Shown here piece by piece: positions 19,622 to 28,345 of a stretch of DNA of 64,000 nt. Source of the DNA: Streptomyces umbrinus. GTDB taxonomy: Bacteria; Actinomycetota; Actinomycetes; Streptomycetales; Streptomycetaceae. Every line of letters begins with the position of its first letter. Position 1 is the first letter of the stretch. The notes below the pieces were generated by a model, which ran no database searches, was not told the DNA's origin, and saw only the letters and a list, made by a program, of their open reading frames with translations. The stretch is from positions 4,464,001-4,528,000 of the forward strand of contig NZ_JAUSZI010000002.1 of the NCBI RefSeq assembly GCF_030817415.1. The letters are read 5' to 3'. A program made the translations under genes and the position numbers.

Positions 19622-19804
19622 TCACTTCGAGCCGTTCTGCCCGATCCGCTCGACCCAGTAGAGCTGCTTGTGCCCACGGTCGTCGAGGCTGTCCGCGATC
19701 TTCTGGGCCTCGGCCCTCGTCGCGTACCTGCCGACGCGGTAGCGATTGCCGTTGTCGTCCTGTCGTATGACGAGCCAGGGAAGTGTGATGGTGCCGTCGT
19801 TCAT
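19622..19804 (-). CDS. Small SPOR-like domain protein
   Basis: A 60-residue protein too short for many gene finders. The sequence contains WLVIRQDDNGNRYRVGRYATRAEAQKIADSL, the beta-alpha pattern of a minimal SPOR-like fold, ending LYWVERIGQNGSK. SPOR domains bind denuded peptidoglycan, but this one has no signal peptide or membrane segment, so it is probably cytoplasmic with another role. The ATG at 19804 has GGAGG six bases upstream, which decides the start over an in-frame upstream ATG at 19852. It directly precedes the NUDIX gene and may be co-transcribed with it. Confidence 0.78.
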   Translation of the reverse strand: MNDGTITLPWLVIRQDDNGNRYRVGRYATRAEAQKIADSLDDRGHKQLYWVERIGQNGSK

Positions 19805-20152
19805 CGCGCCCCTCCGCTCCCCGCCCCCGGCTCGCGTCCTGCCCCGCCACATAAGGAAACCGCAATCCGCATATGCCCGAGCCTACGCCTAACCTTCACG
19901 CAGCGAATACGGCTTTTCACAAAGAGGTATGCGCGAGATGCCCGAGAGGTACGCAATCGGCCAGCACTGAGGGGGCGCATCCTCACGGACACGCCCCCTC
20001 ATCCCGCTCAGGCTCCCGCCGACAGCGCAGAGACCGCGCCGAACACCCCCAGGAGAACGACCGGATTCCACCGCACCGCCCCGCCAACCAGCAGCCGACA
20101 ACCGGCAGCCGACTACCAGCAACCGACCCAAGTCATGAACGGCAGCTACGGC
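19805..20152. other. Intergenic region with a strong hairpin
   Basis: Between the SPOR-like gene and the GntR regulator (both minus strand) there are 348 bases. A 9-bp perfect stem GAGGGGGCG (19969-19977) / CGCCCCCTC (19992-20000) lies in the middle. Just before it on the plus strand a tiny frame from ATG 19929 (13 codons) ends at the stem. A comparatively A/T-rich stretch (about 19850-19930) could be the minus-strand promoter of the SPOR-like gene. No longer gene is supported. Confidence 0.4.
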
Positions 20153-20905
20153 CTATTTCACCGGCAGGTGATACGCGATCCGGTACCGGTCCGCCGGCAC
20201 GACCACGTCCGCCGTCTCCACCGGCCGCCCCGACGCGTAGTACGTCCGCTGGATGACGACCACCACATGCCCGGGCACACCCCCCAGCGCCGACACCTCC
20301 TCGGCGAGGCCGGGCCGGGCGCCCACCTCCTCCGTGACGTTGTCCACGATCACGTCGATGGCGGCCATGCGCTCGACGACACCCATGCCGCCCAGGGGAC
20401 CTTCCTCGGGAAGCATCACCGGTGTGCGGCCCGTGACGGCGAGGGGCTCCCAGGACGTGGAGAGCATCATCGCCTCGCCCGCGTCCCGGAAGACGTACTT
20501 CGTGCACATCACGCGGTCGCCGGCCTGAAGGCCGAGCCGCTCGGCGATGGCACCGCTCGCCTCGGCCTGAGCGCTGTGCGACTCCCACGTACCGCGCGCG
20601 GAGACGTCGGCCTGCTCCTGGCGGAACGGCGTCGACCCGCTGTCCGGCCGGTACCCGGAGCGGGCGACGCGGCGCGGCACCGGACGTTCGCGCACATACG
20701 TCCCGGACCCGGAGCGGCCCTCGACCAGCCCCTCGGCCATCAGGACCTTGCGGGCCTCGAGCGCGACCGTGTCCGAGACGCCGTACTCCTCGCGGATTCT
20801 GGCCTGCGACGGGAGCCGTGTGTGCGGTGGCAGCGATCCGTCGACGATCTTCTTGCGAAGATCACCTGCGACGCGCAGATACGCCGGCTGCTCACCGAAT
20901 GTCAC
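20153..20905 (-). CDS. GntR family transcriptional regulator (HutC/UTRA subfamily)
   Basis: A 250-residue DNA-binding regulator. The N-terminal winged helix (residues about 8-75) shows AGDLRKKIVDGSLPPHTRLPS, REEYGVSDTVALEARKVLMAEGLVEGRSGSGTYV, typical of GntR. The C-terminal UTRA ligand domain (about 95-245) ends in VVVIQRTYYASGRPVETADVVVPADRYRIAYHLPV, the HutC-type signature. HutC-type regulators usually respond to small sugars, amino acids or related metabolites and control adjacent genes; no obvious target adjoins, so autoregulation or distant targets are likely. Start is a GTG with GGGAG six bases upstream. Confidence 0.92.
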   Translation of the reverse strand: MTFGEQPAYLRVAGDLRKKIVDGSLPPHTRLPSQARIREEYGVSDTVALEARKVLMAEGLVEGRSGSGTYVRERPVPRRVARSGYRPDSGSTPFRQEQADVSARGTWESHSAQAEASGAIAERLGLQAGDRVMCTKYVFRDAGEAMMLSTSWEPLAVTGRTPVMLPEEGPLGGMGVVERMAAIDVIVDNVTEEVGARPGLAEEVSALGGVPGHVVVVIQRTYYASGRPVETADVVVPADRYRIAYHLPVK

Positions 20906-21052
20906 TGGCCACTCCCGTCAGGTTGTACAGACAGCTACAGGGTGGCAACCGTGGGTTGTGCCAGGCAAGCGAAGGCCAGAGAATCACTCGATGTGATGAC
21001 TTGCGCCCGCTCAAGGCTTTACGCAGGCACTTTCTCCCCACTACGGCCGCCG

Positions 21053-22312
21053 TCACACCTCTGCGCCGCTGCCTCCTGAGCTGCCTCCCGTACCGGCGTC
21101 CTCACCGCCGTCGTCCTCGTACGACTCCGGCGGCGCCGAGGCGAGGCCCAGAGCCTTGCGCGTGGTGACCGTCTTCTTGGCGTCGGTGAGTTCCAGCGCC
21201 TTGTCGTAGTGCTCGTAGAAGACGTCCGCGTCGGTGGCCTTCGCCGCCGCCGTCCACTCCCCCTGCGCCTTGTCCAGGTCCTTGACCAGCGCGGCGACCG
21301 GCTCCTTCGCGTCGGCGGGCCAGTCGTGGCCTCGCAGCATGCCGAGCTGTTCGGTGATGGCGGCCGAGACCCTGGTCGCCCACTCCTTGTGGCCGGGCAG
21401 ATCGTCCTCGACGTACTCCTCCTCGGGCGCCGAGTCCATGGCCTCGTTGAGGACCTGGGCCGCCTTGAGATACGTGACCTGGTCGGCGTCGAGGGTCGTC
21501 TCGTCCTGGCGCAGCGAGCCGGTCAGGCTGCCCTTCTCGTCCACGTTGCCGAACAGGCAGCTGATCTCGCGGTCGCCGAGGCTCCAGCTGTCCCGGGTCG
21601 GTGTGAAGTAGTAGATGTCGACGTTGTCCGGGATGGCCCAGGTGTCCATGGCGTAGGCGTACTGGAGCGTGTAGCACTTCTCGTCGGCGGCCTCGGTGAT
21701 CTCGCTGTCACCGGGGTAACTGCCGCTCGCCATCCTGAAGTTCGCGAAGACCTCGCCGTCGTGCTCCTCGTCGCAGGACACCGTGTCGACGTCGTACGCC
21801 ATGCCTTCCAGCGAGCCGCCCGGCGTATCGAAGCACTCGCCCTCGTCCACGGAGAAGGTCGCGCCGTTCTCGCTCGCCTCGCGCGCTCCCTCCTGGAAGC
21901 CGTCCCAGAACTCGGCCGCTCCGCCGGTGGCGAGCGCGAGGGCGAGGATCGCGGCGCCGATGCCCGACAGGATCATCCCGGCGATCGCCATGCCCTTGCC
22001 GCGCTCGCCCTTCCTCCTGATCTGCGCCAGCGCGAAGAACCCGAGAATCAGGCCGACCAGGGGGAGGAAGCACAGGATGCCGAGCACGAGTGCGGCGATG
22101 GCCAGGCCGTTGACCGGGGCCGGGCTGTTGTACGGGGAGTAGCCCTGCCCCCAGGGCTGATAGCCGTACGGACCCGGTCCCGGACCTTGCGGCCCGCCCG
22201 GGTACGCGCCGTACGGGCCCTGCGGCTGGCCCGGCGGCGGGTACGGCCCCTGGGGTTGCCCCTGAGGCTGCCCCTGCGGGTGCTGGGGCCCGGAGGGCGG
22301 GGGTATCTCCAC
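21053..22312 (-). CDS. DUF4190 membrane protein with septum-formation-like extracellular domain
   Basis: A 419-residue membrane protein. The first about 70 residues are Pro/Gln/Gly/Tyr-rich (repeated QGQPQG, PPGQPQGPYG), a disordered cytoplasmic tail common in actinobacterial membrane proteins. Two helices of the DUF4190 hairpin follow (NGLAIAALVLGILCFLPLVGLILGFFAL; GMAIAGMILSGIGAAILALALATGG). The extracellular part begins with FSVDEGECFDTPGG and contains paired cysteines, resembling the septum-formation domain (PF13845) of Streptomyces proteins; the C-terminal third is acidic and probably helical. Start is a GTG at 22312 with GAGGAG upstream. Function unproven. Confidence 0.82.
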   Translation of the reverse strand: MEIPPPSGPQHPQGQPQGQPQGPYPPPGQPQGPYGAYPGGPQGPGPGPYGYQPWGQGYSPYNSPAPVNGLAIAALVLGILCFLPLVGLILGFFALAQIRRKGERGKGMAIAGMILSGIGAAILALALATGGAAEFWDGFQEGAREASENGATFSVDEGECFDTPGGSLEGMAYDVDTVSCDEEHDGEVFANFRMASGSYPGDSEITEAADEKCYTLQYAYAMDTWAIPDNVDIYYFTPTRDSWSLGDREISCLFGNVDEKGSLTGSLRQDETTLDADQVTYLKAAQVLNEAMDSAPEEEYVEDDLPGHKEWATRVSAAITEQLGMLRGHDWPADAKEPVAALVKDLDKAQGEWTAAAKATDADVFYEHYDKALELTDAKKTVTTRKALGLASAPPESYEDDGGEDAGTGGSSGGSGAEV

Positions 22313-22449
22313 TAGTACCGTGCTCCTCGTCCGAGTGCTGTGTCCGGGTGGTGCGGAACTGACGTACGACAGGGCGCATCGTAAGCGCGGCCCGGACGGC
22401 GACGGAACACAGGGAACAATCCCGATGATTCGGTCGGCGGCTACATTTC

Positions 22450-22732
22450 TTCGCCCCCGCCGCCCCTACCCTCCCCCACTCTCGGCTTCGCTCGAGCGGG
22501 GGGACCCCCATCGTCCTTCTGGGGCTCCGCCCCAGGCCCCGTGGGGTGTGTTGTCGGGTGCGGGTCCGGCTGTGGCTTGTCGCGCAGTTCCCCGCGCCCC
22601 TTTCAGGGGCGCGGGGAACTGCACAATCTTTTGGCGGGGGTTCGGGGGCGGAGCCCCTGAGTAAGGGACGATGGGGGTCCCCCCGCTCGAGCGAAGCCGA
22701 GAGTGGGGGAGGGTAGGGGCGGCGGGGGCGAA
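22450..22732. repeat. 67-bp perfect inverted repeat enclosing an 18-bp-stem hairpin (dispersed repeat, copy 3)
   Basis: Arms at 22450-22516 and 22666-22732 are perfect reverse complements over 67 bases, starting TTCGCCCCCGCCGCCCC and ending ATCGTCC. Between them lies the dispersed GCGCAGTTCCCC core as an 18-bp perfect stem (22584-22601 / 22605-22622) with a TTC loop. Inner flanks (GGGGCTCCGCCCC) also pair imperfectly. It fills most of the 530-base gap between two minus-strand genes (DUF4190 protein and subtilase). No gene is supported inside. Confidence 0.9.
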
Positions 22733-22842
22733 ATCCAACTTGCCTCGCCCCCGCGGCGGCCCAGGTCGAGGACCGCAAGCCGTGCCGCGAGGGCGAGGAG
22801 AGCTACTGACGAACCGCTACCGCCACATGACCGTCGGGCGGA

Positions 22843-24456
22843 TCAGAACTGCAGCCCCCAAGAGTTGATGTACCCGGTGTCGAGCGAAGCGTTGTCGCTC
22901 ACCCGCAGCGTCCACGTCCCATTGGCGACCTCGGAAGAGGCGTTCACCGTGTACGTGGTGTTGATGTTGTCCGTCGACCCCCCGGTCCCGTACGCCTTCA
23001 GCGTGTAGGCCGTCCCGTCGGGAGCGATCAACTGGACCTGAAGGTCACCGATGTAGGTGTGGACGATGTTCACGGGCACGCTCAGCGCGGCTGGCGCGTT
23101 GCCGGTGACGCCGCTCACCGTGACAGGCGAGTTCACGGTGGAGTTGTCGGCGATCGCGTAGTCCGCGGTGTTCTCGAAGAGGTCACCCGTGGGCGGCGGA
23201 GTGGTACCACCGCCACCGACGTTCAGCAGACGGTTGGGCGAGCCCGTACCAGGGCTGGTGACGACCCCGGTGGTGGCGGAGTTGACCAGCGCGGTCTGGA
23301 CGGCGGCGGGCGTCGCGGTCGGGTTGTCGGCCAGATAGAGCGCGGCGGCCCCGGCGACATGCGGGGTCGCCATGGACGTACCGGAGATCGTGTTGGTCGC
23401 GGTGTCGCCCGTGCCCCAGGCGGAGGTGATGGAGGAGCCGGGGGCGAACAGGTCGAGGACCGTGCCGTAGTTGGAGTAGCTGGCCTTGGCGTCGGTGCTG
23501 GTGGTGGCGCCGACGGTGATGGCCTCGGTGACGCGGGCGGGCGAGCGGGTGGAGGCGTTCGTCGTCTCGTTGCCGGCCGCGACGGCGTAGGTGACACCGG
23601 AGGTGATGGAGTTGCGTACGGCGGTGTCGATCGCCGTGTCGACGGTCCCGCCGAGGCTCATGTTGGCGACGGCCGGCTTGACGGCGTTGGTCGTCACCCA
23701 GTCGATGCCCGCGACGACCTGGGCGGTGGTGCCGGAGCCCGAGTTGTTGAGGACGCGGACGCCGACGATCTTCGCCTTCTTGGCGACGCCGTACGACGTC
23801 CCGGCGACCGTGCCCGCGACGTGCGTGCCGTGGCCGTGGCCGTCCTGGGCGGTGTTGTCGTTGTCGACGGCGTCGTAGCCGTAGGAGGCCCGGCCGCCGA
23901 AGTCGGTGTGGGTGATGCGGACACCGGTGTCGATGACGTAGGCGGTGACGCCCTCACCGGCGGTGTCGTCGTAGGTGTAGCTCTGGTTGAGCGGGAGGGC
24001 CGCCTGGTCGATGCGGTCGAGGCCCCAGGAGGGCGGGTTGGGCTGGGTCGTCTCGATGGAGAAGACGCGGTTCTGGACGACGGAGGCGACGGCCGGGTCT
24101 GCGGCGAACCTCTTCGCCTCGGCCTCGGTGGCCTCGACGGCGTAACCGTTCAGCGCCTTCCTGTACGTACGCTCGATCGTGGCGCCGTACTCCTTCGCGA
24201 GGGCCCTGCCCTCCGCCGAGCCGGACTTCGCGGCGTCCGCGTGGAGCGTCACGATGTAGCTGTTCGCGATCGTGTCGGGCGCGCCGGCGTACTGGATCCG
24301 GCCCTCGGGGCCCGCGGCCGCCTGCGCCGGGAGGGCGGAGACGAGACCGGCGACGAGGGCTGCTGTACCGATGCCCGCGATACCGGCGAATCGGCTGATA
24401 CCGGTGAATCCGGTGATACCGGCGAGTCTTCGCCGGGCATGACGCATCACTGCCAT
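22843..24456 (-). CDS. Secreted S8 family serine protease (subtilase) with P-domain
   Basis: A 537-residue preproprotease. The ATG at 24456 has GGAGG eight bases upstream and opens a signal peptide (MAVMRHARRRLAG... to ALPAQAAA) that contains a G/I/T/F-rich repeat of GITGFTGISRFAGIAGIG. An I9 inhibitor propeptide follows (about 50-130, NSYIVTLHADAAKSG). The catalytic triad is in YVIDTGVRITH (Asp), GHGHGTHVAGTVAG (His) and SGTSMATPHVAGAAALY (Ser). A short Gly/Thr/Pro linker leads to a C-terminal P-domain of about 110 residues (VPVNIVHTYIGDLQVQLIAPDGT). It should be exported and self-activated, and degrade extracellular protein. An upstream extension of the frame to 24612 has no signal-like sequence. 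Confidence 0.93.
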   Translation of the reverse strand: MAVMRHARRRLAGITGFTGISRFAGIAGIGTAALVAGLVSALPAQAAAGPEGRIQYAGAPDTIANSYIVTLHADAAKSGSAEGRALAKEYGATIERTYRKALNGYAVEATEAEAKRFAADPAVASVVQNRVFSIETTQPNPPSWGLDRIDQAALPLNQSYTYDDTAGEGVTAYVIDTGVRITHTDFGGRASYGYDAVDNDNTAQDGHGHGTHVAGTVAGTSYGVAKKAKIVGVRVLNNSGSGTTAQVVAGIDWVTTNAVKPAVANMSLGGTVDTAIDTAVRNSITSGVTYAVAAGNETTNASTRSPARVTEAITVGATTSTDAKASYSNYGTVLDLFAPGSSITSAWGTGDTATNTISGTSMATPHVAGAAALYLADNPTATPAAVQTALVNSATTGVVTSPGTGSPNRLLNVGGGGTTPPPTGDLFENTADYAIADNSTVNSPVTVSGVTGNAPAALSVPVNIVHTYIGDLQVQLIAPDGTAYTLKAYGTGGSTDNINTTYTVNASSEVANGTWTLRVSDNASLDTGYINSWGLQF

Positions 24457-24681
24457 CTGAGGATCCTCCTCATCGGTGGTGCGCTGGTGGTGGGGGGTGG
24501 TGCGGTCGTACGCACGCAAAGACGACAGGGCCATGTCAAGAACTGGCCACTTCGGCCCTGCGCTCAGCCGAAAGATTGCGGCTTCCCCAGGAATTGCACA
24601 AGAGCCCTGCACGGACGTAACGCAGGTGCCATATGCCAGTCATGACACTCCGTCACCAATCGGGGCATCTAACCTGCCGAC

Positions 24682-25788
24682 ATGACTCCCTTGCCGGATT
24701 GTTTCTGCCCGGTGGACGGCACGCGCGTCCCCATGGGTTCGCTCGCGTGGTGCTGTCCGGTCTGCCGCGGCCCGCTCGACCTGGACTTCGCACCCACGCC
24801 CGCCTCCCTCAAGTCCCTGGCGGGCAGGGTGAATTCCCTCTGGCGGTACGCGGAGTGCCTGCCCCTGTCGTCCCCGTCGGTGTCGCTCGGCGAGGGCCGC
24901 ACCCCACTGGTCCCGCTCAAAAACGGCGTCTCGGCCAAGCTGGACTTCCTGATGCCGACGCTCTCCTTCAAGGACCGCGGGGCCGTCCTGCTCGCCGAGC
25001 TGGCCCTGCGGCTGCGACCGGGCCGGGTGGTCGCGGACAGCAGCGGCAACGCGGGCACGGCGGTCGCCGCGTACTGCGCCCGGGCCCAACTGCCCTGCAC
25101 GGTCTACGTACCCGACGGCACGTCCGCGAAGAAGCTGGAGCAGATCGGGGCGCACGGGGCCCGCCTCGAAGTCGTCCCGGGCGACCGGGAGGCGGCCGCA
25201 CGGGCGGCCCGGGAGGCGGCGGACGAGGACGGCACGTTCTACGCCTCGCACGTCTTCAACCCGTACTTCCTGCACGGCACGAAGACGTACGTCCACGAGG
25301 TGTGGGAAGACCTCGGCGGCCGGCTCCCCGACGTGATCGTCGTCCCCGTCGGCAACGGGACGCTCCTGCTCGGCGCGTCCCTCGCGATCGCCGAGCTGCA
25401 CGCGGCGGGAATGATCGACCGCCGGCCCGCCCTGTACGCGGTCCAGTCCGCCGCCGTCGCCCCGCTCGCCCACGCCTGGCACGAGGGCGCCGACGAGCTG
25501 GTCGGGGTCACCCCGGCGGCCCCCACGTTCGCCGAGGGCATCGCCATCCCCCGGCCGCCCCGGGCCCGGCAGATCCTGCGCACGGTCCGGGAGTCCGGCG
25601 GCACCTTCCTCACCGTCACGGAGGACCAACTCCGCCACGCCCAGAGAGACCTGGCCTCACAGGGCCTGTACGTGGAATCGACGGGTGTGGCCTGCTGGGC
25701 GGCTGTACGGGAGGGGGCGCTGGGGGCGCGCACAGCTGTCGTACCCCTGTGCGGGGCGGGCCTGAAAACAGGGCTCGCGCGTTCGTAG
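24682..25788 (+). CDS. Threonine-synthase-like PLP-dependent enzyme
   Basis: A 368-residue fold-type II PLP enzyme. The PLP lysine is in LSFKDRGA (about residue 96), the phosphate-binding loop in DSSGNAGTAVAAYCA, and a Gly-rich VVPVGNGTLLLGA follows. The N-terminus has a zinc-ribbon-like pair (CFCPVDGTR ... WCCPVCRGP), as found in many threonine synthases. At 368 residues it fits the short bacterial ThrC-like group. Conversion of O-phosphohomoserine to threonine is possible, but many Streptomyces carry a separate housekeeping thrC, so this may be a paralogue with another hydroxy- or phospho-amino acid substrate. No Shine-Dalgarno is seen before the ATG, and a TCTAAC element lies close upstream, so the message may be nearly leaderless. 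Confidence 0.85.
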   Translation: MTPLPDCFCPVDGTRVPMGSLAWCCPVCRGPLDLDFAPTPASLKSLAGRVNSLWRYAECLPLSSPSVSLGEGRTPLVPLKNGVSAKLDFLMPTLSFKDRGAVLLAELALRLRPGRVVADSSGNAGTAVAAYCARAQLPCTVYVPDGTSAKKLEQIGAHGARLEVVPGDREAAARAAREAADEDGTFYASHVFNPYFLHGTKTYVHEVWEDLGGRLPDVIVVPVGNGTLLLGASLAIAELHAAGMIDRRPALYAVQSAAVAPLAHAWHEGADELVGVTPAAPTFAEGIAIPRPPRARQILRTVRESGGTFLTVTEDQLRHAQRDLASQGLYVESTGVACWAAVREGALGARTAVVPLCGAGLKTGLARS

Positions 25789-25820
25789 GGTTTCGGGTTG
25801 CGACTCGGGTGCGGGTGGGT

Positions 25821-25896
25821 GGGGGTTGGTCGCGCAGTTCCCCGCGCCCCTGTCTTTCATCTTTTGGGGGCGTGGGGAACTGCGCGACCAACCCCC
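25821..25896. terminator. Bidirectional terminator: 30-bp stem of the dispersed repeat, copy 4
   Basis: Arms 25821-25850 and 25867-25896 pair over 30 bases with one G-U/C-T position and a 16-base loop. It holds the same GCGCAGTTCCCCGCGCCCC core as the other copies. It sits between convergent genes (threonine-synthase-like ending 25788, helicase ending 25930), where a two-way terminator is expected. Confidence 0.85.
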
Positions 25897-25929
25897 ACCG
25901 GGCAAGCAGCCGACGAACGGATCCGCCCC

Positions 25930-28230
25930 CTACTCCCCCCGCGGAGCGCCCCCGCCGGGGACGGCCAACCGTTGCTGCTCCTCCTCCACAATCCGCCGAG
26001 CAATCGTCCCGTCCGACACATCAACCGCATCCGGCGTCGCCTCGGCGACATCGCTGCGCCGGGCATACGCGTCGAAGAGACGGGACTTGCTCTCCAGGAT
26101 CCGCAACAGCCGGTCGTCCACGCTGTCCGTGGCGAGCAGCCGGTGCACCTGGACCGAACGGACCTGGCCCATGCGGTGGGCGCGGGCGACGGCCTGGTGC
26201 TCCAGGGTCGGCTTGACCTGCGGCTCGCAGAGGATCACGACGGATGCGGCCTGGAGGTTGAGTCCGACACCGCCGGCCTCGATCTGGCAGAGCAGCACGG
26301 CATGCCCGGGCGCGGACGTGAACTCGTCGACGAGCTGCTGCCGCCGGGTGGCCGGCACTCCACCCGCCAGCGGCCCCAACACCCCTTCGCCGACGACCTG
26401 TTGGACGGTGGCGAGGACGTCCCGGAAGTAGGAGAAGACGACCACCTTCAGGTCGTTCACGGCGGCCTCCGCGACGAGCTCGCGCAGCCGCTGGAGCTTC
26501 GCCGACTTCTCGGCGTGCGCGTACGCGGCTCTGCGCATCGCCATGAAGTTCCCGGCGGCGACGGCCTCGCGGTAGGCGTCCTGGTCGGCGGCGCTGAACT
26601 CCTCCCACTCGTCGACCTGGACGAGCGCGGGCAGTTCGGTGAGCACGTCCTGCTGGTTGCGCCGCAGATAGGCGGGGGCGACGGACCTGCGGAAGGTGTG
26701 CGGGCCCGCGACGGCGTCGCTGCCCTGGATCTTCGGCACCAGCTCGGGCTGGAGGTAGCGGACGAGGGTGCGGAACTCCTCGACACGGTTCTCCATCGGC
26801 GTACCCGTGAGGAACAGGACGCGCTCGCACCGGTCGGTCCAGCGCGCGACGGCCCGGGAGCGACGGGCGTCGGGGTTCTTGACGTAGTGGGCCTCGTCGA
26901 CGACGAGCACGGTGGGTGCGGCGGGTGCGGCGGCGGGGATCCCGGCCAGGCCCTTCGCACCCCGCCGCGCACCCTTCGCCGGGTCCGGGTCCGGGTCCGG
27001 GTCCGGGTCCGGGTCCGGGTCCGGGTCCGGGTCCGGCAGGCTGTGCAGCACGTCGAACGTGGTCACCGCGACGCCGCCGCGCTCGCGCCACTCGGCGTAC
27101 GCGTCCTGCCGGTCGGGTCCGTGCACGGGCACCGCGCGCAGGGTGCTGCGGGAGCGGATCTCGCGCGTCCAGTTGATCAGTACGCTCGCCGGGCACACCA
27201 CCATGAAGTGCTTGTGCCCGTCGGCGGCGAGATGCGCGAGCACGGCGATGGCCTGGACGGTCTTGCCGAGGCCCATCTCGTCACCGAGGACCACGCGGCG
27301 CTGGGCGAGCGCGAACCGCGCGCCGAAGGACTGGTATCCGCGGAGCGAGACCCGCCGGTGCGTGTCGTCGAGCCCCTGCGCGTGCACCCGGTCCGCGACC
27401 TCGGCCGGCAGGAACCCCTCGGCGGCCTCGACGTCGGGCGCGCTCCCGGCGATCTCGGCGAGCTGGCTGTAGTACTCCGGGGACCGCAGCTCGAAGTCCA
27501 CCCACGCCTCGGCGTCGGACGCGGACTCCCGCAGCAGGTCGGTGGATGCCTGTGTGAGCAGCATCGGTACGCCCTTGGCGACCGCGTCGCCCGTCAGCGC
27601 GCGGAGTTCCGCGACGGCGGCGAGGGCGCTCTCACGCCTGACTCTGCCCGTGAGTGCCATCCGCAGCCGCCCGGTGGCCGGACGGGCCGCCGGGAGAAGC
27701 GTCTTGAACCTGCGGTCGAGCTCCGTGGCGGCGTCCACGGCCCGGCGCAGTTCGGGTCCGGCCTCGACGAGCCGGCGCAGCGCGATGACGAGGGCTGTGG
27801 TCCGCGGTTCGGGGCGGTCGACGTCGATCCGTACGGACACGGTCTCCTCGACAGCGCGGGCGATCTGCCGGGCGGCGGCGAGCGCCTGGTCGGCGGTCTG
27901 GGCTCCGACGCCCGGTATCTGCCGCAGCTCGTACCGGCTCGCGTCGAACACGGCCCGCACCGATCCGAGACCCGCCGCCTCGACCGCCCCGAGCCTGAGC
28001 CGCCCCTCGGTGACGTCCTTCAGGCGTGAGACCGGGATGCCCTCCAGCTCCTGGGCGACCAGCTCGGCGAGGACCGGCGCGAGGGCCGTACGCACCTGGT
28101 CGACGGCCCGCGCGTGATCGTCGAGCACTCCTCGTGCGAGCCCGCGCAACCGCTCGGCCCGCCCGACGACCGTACGGGTCCTCCGCCCCACCGGTACGGG
28201 GCTGTCGACCGCCCCCTCACCCTCCGCCAT
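25930..28230 (-). CDS. SNF2-family DNA helicase/ATPase
   Basis: A 766-residue DEAD-like translocase. The N-terminal about 300 residues are a bacterial substrate-binding region with helix-hairpin-helix-like sequence (LRQIPGVGAQTADQALAAARQIARAVEE). The motor begins with motif I GDEMGLGKTVQAIAV, motif II VVDEAHYVKN, motif III LTGTPMENRVEEF, and in lobe 2 motif V EAGGVGLNLQ and motif VI QAVARAHRMGQVRSV. It should remodel DNA-protein complexes. Between motifs Ia and II there is an Asp-Pro repeat (about nine units, from the GGGTCC hexanucleotide tract at 26981-27034). The ATG at 28230 with AGGGG upstream is preferred over a longer frame. Confidence 0.9.
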   Translation of the reverse strand: MAEGEGAVDSPVPVGRRTRTVVGRAERLRGLARGVLDDHARAVDQVRTALAPVLAELVAQELEGIPVSRLKDVTEGRLRLGAVEAAGLGSVRAVFDASRYELRQIPGVGAQTADQALAAARQIARAVEETVSVRIDVDRPEPRTTALVIALRRLVEAGPELRRAVDAATELDRRFKTLLPAARPATGRLRMALTGRVRRESALAAVAELRALTGDAVAKGVPMLLTQASTDLLRESASDAEAWVDFELRSPEYYSQLAEIAGSAPDVEAAEGFLPAEVADRVHAQGLDDTHRRVSLRGYQSFGARFALAQRRVVLGDEMGLGKTVQAIAVLAHLAADGHKHFMVVCPASVLINWTREIRSRSTLRAVPVHGPDRQDAYAEWRERGGVAVTTFDVLHSLPDPDPDPDPDPDPDPDPDPAKGARRGAKGLAGIPAAAPAAPTVLVVDEAHYVKNPDARRSRAVARWTDRCERVLFLTGTPMENRVEEFRTLVRYLQPELVPKIQGSDAVAGPHTFRRSVAPAYLRRNQQDVLTELPALVQVDEWEEFSAADQDAYREAVAAGNFMAMRRAAYAHAEKSAKLQRLRELVAEAAVNDLKVVVFSYFRDVLATVQQVVGEGVLGPLAGGVPATRRQQLVDEFTSAPGHAVLLCQIEAGGVGLNLQAASVVILCEPQVKPTLEHQAVARAHRMGQVRSVQVHRLLATDSVDDRLLRILESKSRLFDAYARRSDVAEATPDAVDVSDGTIARRIVEEEQQRLAVPGGGAPRGE
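26981..27034. repeat. GGGTCC hexanucleotide microsatellite (nine units) coding for Asp-Pro
   Basis: Nine perfect tandem copies of GGGTCC lie within the SNF2 gene. On the coding (minus) strand they read GAC CCG in repetition. Unit length is two codons, so gain or loss of units keeps the frame. Confidence 0.95.
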
Positions 28231-28345
28231 GACGCCCCTTGTGTGCCGTACGCCGCGATGAGCGGTCATCCTTCCACGGGGGACCGACAGTCGCGCCGGA
28301 CGACGAACGGGCCGAGCGCCCGCCCGGTCCGCCGAGGCACCTCCG

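Noticed and set aside
19929..19970. 13-codon frame just before a hairpin, resembling an attenuator leader
   Set aside because: There is no downstream gene on the same strand and no codon run suggesting attenuation.
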